Shown here in pieces: positions 23,302 through 24,352 of a stretch of 24,352 bases of DNA. The stretch is from Betaproteobacteria bacterium. GTDB taxonomy: Bacteria > Pseudomonadota > Gammaproteobacteria > Burkholderiales > SG8-41. Under the pieces are notes generated by a model. The model did no database searches and was not told the origin of the DNA. It worked only from the letters and a program-made list of their open reading frames with translations. The stretch lies in assembly GCA_016177355.1 (NCBI GenBank), contig JACOVL010000118.1, positions 1-24,352 of the forward strand, given 5' to 3'. The translations under genes were made by a program, and so were the position numbers. Within the stretch, counting starts at the first letter, position 1; each line of letters begins with the position of its first letter.

Positions 23302-24341
23302 CGTGGTTCCGTCGGTGACGGCGCCTGCTGTGGCGGTGCAATGCGCAGCAACTCCACGCGCGCGCCCGCGCCGTCGGCCAGCGCAAGCTGGTCTTCCAAT
23401 ATCCGCAGATCGTCTATCTGTTGCAGGCCGAGGGCCGCCGCCGGCAGGTTGAAGACGAGCCTGCCGTCCATGAACACCTTGAGGCTGCGGTCAAACCGGT
23501 CGGCCACGAACACGCGCCGGTAGCGGTCTACCGCCAATGCACCCGGCTGGCCGATCACCTGGTGGCCGAAGGAATCGAGCACGGTGCCGTCACGCGCGAC
23601 ACGCACGATGCAACGGCATGCCGGATCGGATACATACAGCGCATCCTCGCCCATCGCGATGGCGCCGATGCTCAGCACCCGGTTGCGTTCATTGCCGCGC
23701 AGAGGGACAACGTACGAAGCCCTGCCCAGCGGATGAAAAGCGACGAGTTGGTTGAATACGCTGTCAGCGACCAGCACCCGGCCGTCGGCATCGTCCACCG
23801 CGATGTCTACCGGCCGCGCGAGATTGATGCTGTCGCCGTAGGTGGCCAGCAGTTGCCCGCTGCGCGCGAACCGCTGAACGCGCCGGTTTTGCACATCAAG
23901 CACGTACAGCGAAAAATCGCCGGCGACGAAAACCCGCGTCGTGCTGTGAGCCTGAACCCCTTTCAGCGGCGTCATTGCGCCAAGCGCGACGTCGAAGCGA
24001 AACACCGCGCCGGCGCCCGAGTCGGCGATATAGACGTTGTTGCCGTGAACCGCCGCCGCCGACGGGTGAACAAAGCGATGAAACGCAAGCGGCCCCGATC
24101 TGAGCGAGGGCGTGCCCGTCGCGTCCGCGGCCGGCGCGAGCCGCGCGCCGGTGAGCGACAGCCATGGCGTGACGAGCGGCCGGCCGCTGCGCGGCGCAAC
24201 GGCGTCACCCGACGCGCCGGGCGCGCCGCCGACGCATCCTGCAAGCAGCAATGCGAGGCACGCCGCGAGCGCCGTCCTCAGCCGCGCACGCCGCTCGATA
24301 CCACCCGCATCCGGCAGACTGTGAGGCCTAGCCACGGCCAT
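23298..24341 (-). CDS. Second NHL-type beta-propeller lipoprotein
   Basis: The protein has 347 residues. A basic N-terminus (about 1-22) leads into a hydrophobic stretch with lipobox LLAGC (Cys36). Six blades are recognisable: NVYIADSG, SLYVLDVQ, GRVLVADS, ALYVSDPA, RVFVADRF and a degenerate final QLALADGA. It diverges substantially from its neighbour, so an old duplication or independent recruitment is possible. A Cys-Arg-Cys pair occurs in blade 4 (DPACRCIV). The ATG at 24341 lies 11 bp from the window edge; a GTG at 24335 is an alternative. The operon may begin further upstream. The stop overlaps the next gene (ATGA). Confidence 0.83.
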   Translation of the reverse strand: MAVARPHSLPDAGGIERRARLRTALAACLALLLAGCVGGAPGASGDAVAPRSGRPLVTPWLSLTGARLAPAADATGTPSLRSGPLAFHRFVHPSAAAVHGNNVYIADSGAGAVFRFDVALGAMTPLKGVQAHSTTRVFVAGDFSLYVLDVQNRRVQRFARSGQLLATYGDSINLARPVDIAVDDADGRVLVADSVFNQLVAFHPLGRASYVVPLRGNERNRVLSIGAIAMGEDALYVSDPACRCIVRVARDGTVLDSFGHQVIGQPGALAVDRYRRVFVADRFDRSLKVFMDGRLVFNLPAAALGLQQIDDLRILEDQLALADGAGARVELLRIAPPQQAPSPTEPR

Positions 24342-24352
24342 CCCGGCTTACC

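Overview
The window reads as chromosomal DNA from a GC-rich respiratory proteobacterium. A betaproteobacterium is my best guess, judged only from the style of the ccmABCDEFGHI operon, the GcvA-like regulator and base composition. Almost everything from about 2.9 kb to the right edge lies on the minus strand and is devoted to c-type cytochromes, their assembly, and a redox-flavoured signalling operon.

Left edge (1-2.95 kb): a tRNA-Lys(CTT) gene on the minus strand with its own promoter; an MFS transporter on the plus strand; a convergent GcvA-like LysR regulator; and, divergent from the regulator, a 65-residue protein of unknown function. The transporter and regulator genes converge on two facing arrays of 14-bp repeats. 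The regulator and the small gene are separated by an AT-rich intergenic stretch holding an ATTAG-N5-CTAAT palindrome. A strong double-hairpin terminator follows the small gene.

Middle (2.95-10.2 kb, minus strand): an apparent operon in the order sensor histidine kinase, NtrC-type response regulator, Sel1-repeat protein, small cytochrome c, and two tandem exported seven-bladed propeller proteins. A separate exported helical protein follows. Upstream of the kinase is a perfect FNR-type palindrome, TTGAT-N4-ATCAA. It is centred 41.5 bp upstream of the start site implied by a plausible -10 hexamer, which is the geometry of a class II FNR-activated promoter.

Right (10.2-24.34 kb, minus strand): one long, tightly packed gene string. 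In transcription order it has two NHL-propeller lipoproteins, an 857-residue exported cytochrome with 11 CXXCH heme motifs, ResB and CcsA (cytochrome c maturation System II), a membrane-anchored TPR protein, and then the complete System I operon ccmABCDEFGHI. Most junctions overlap by 4 nt. Two alternative cytochrome c assembly machines directly behind a large multiheme cytochrome is the most striking feature here. The simplest reading is a module for making and exporting an extracellular or outer-membrane electron-transfer cytochrome, with ResB/CcsA perhaps dedicated to it and Ccm serving the general pool. That division of labour is inference.

No insertion sequences, CRISPR arrays, phage genes or clear pseudogenes were seen. 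No gene-free stretch exceeds 300 bp; the longest, 9959-10198, carries the FNR-type promoter.
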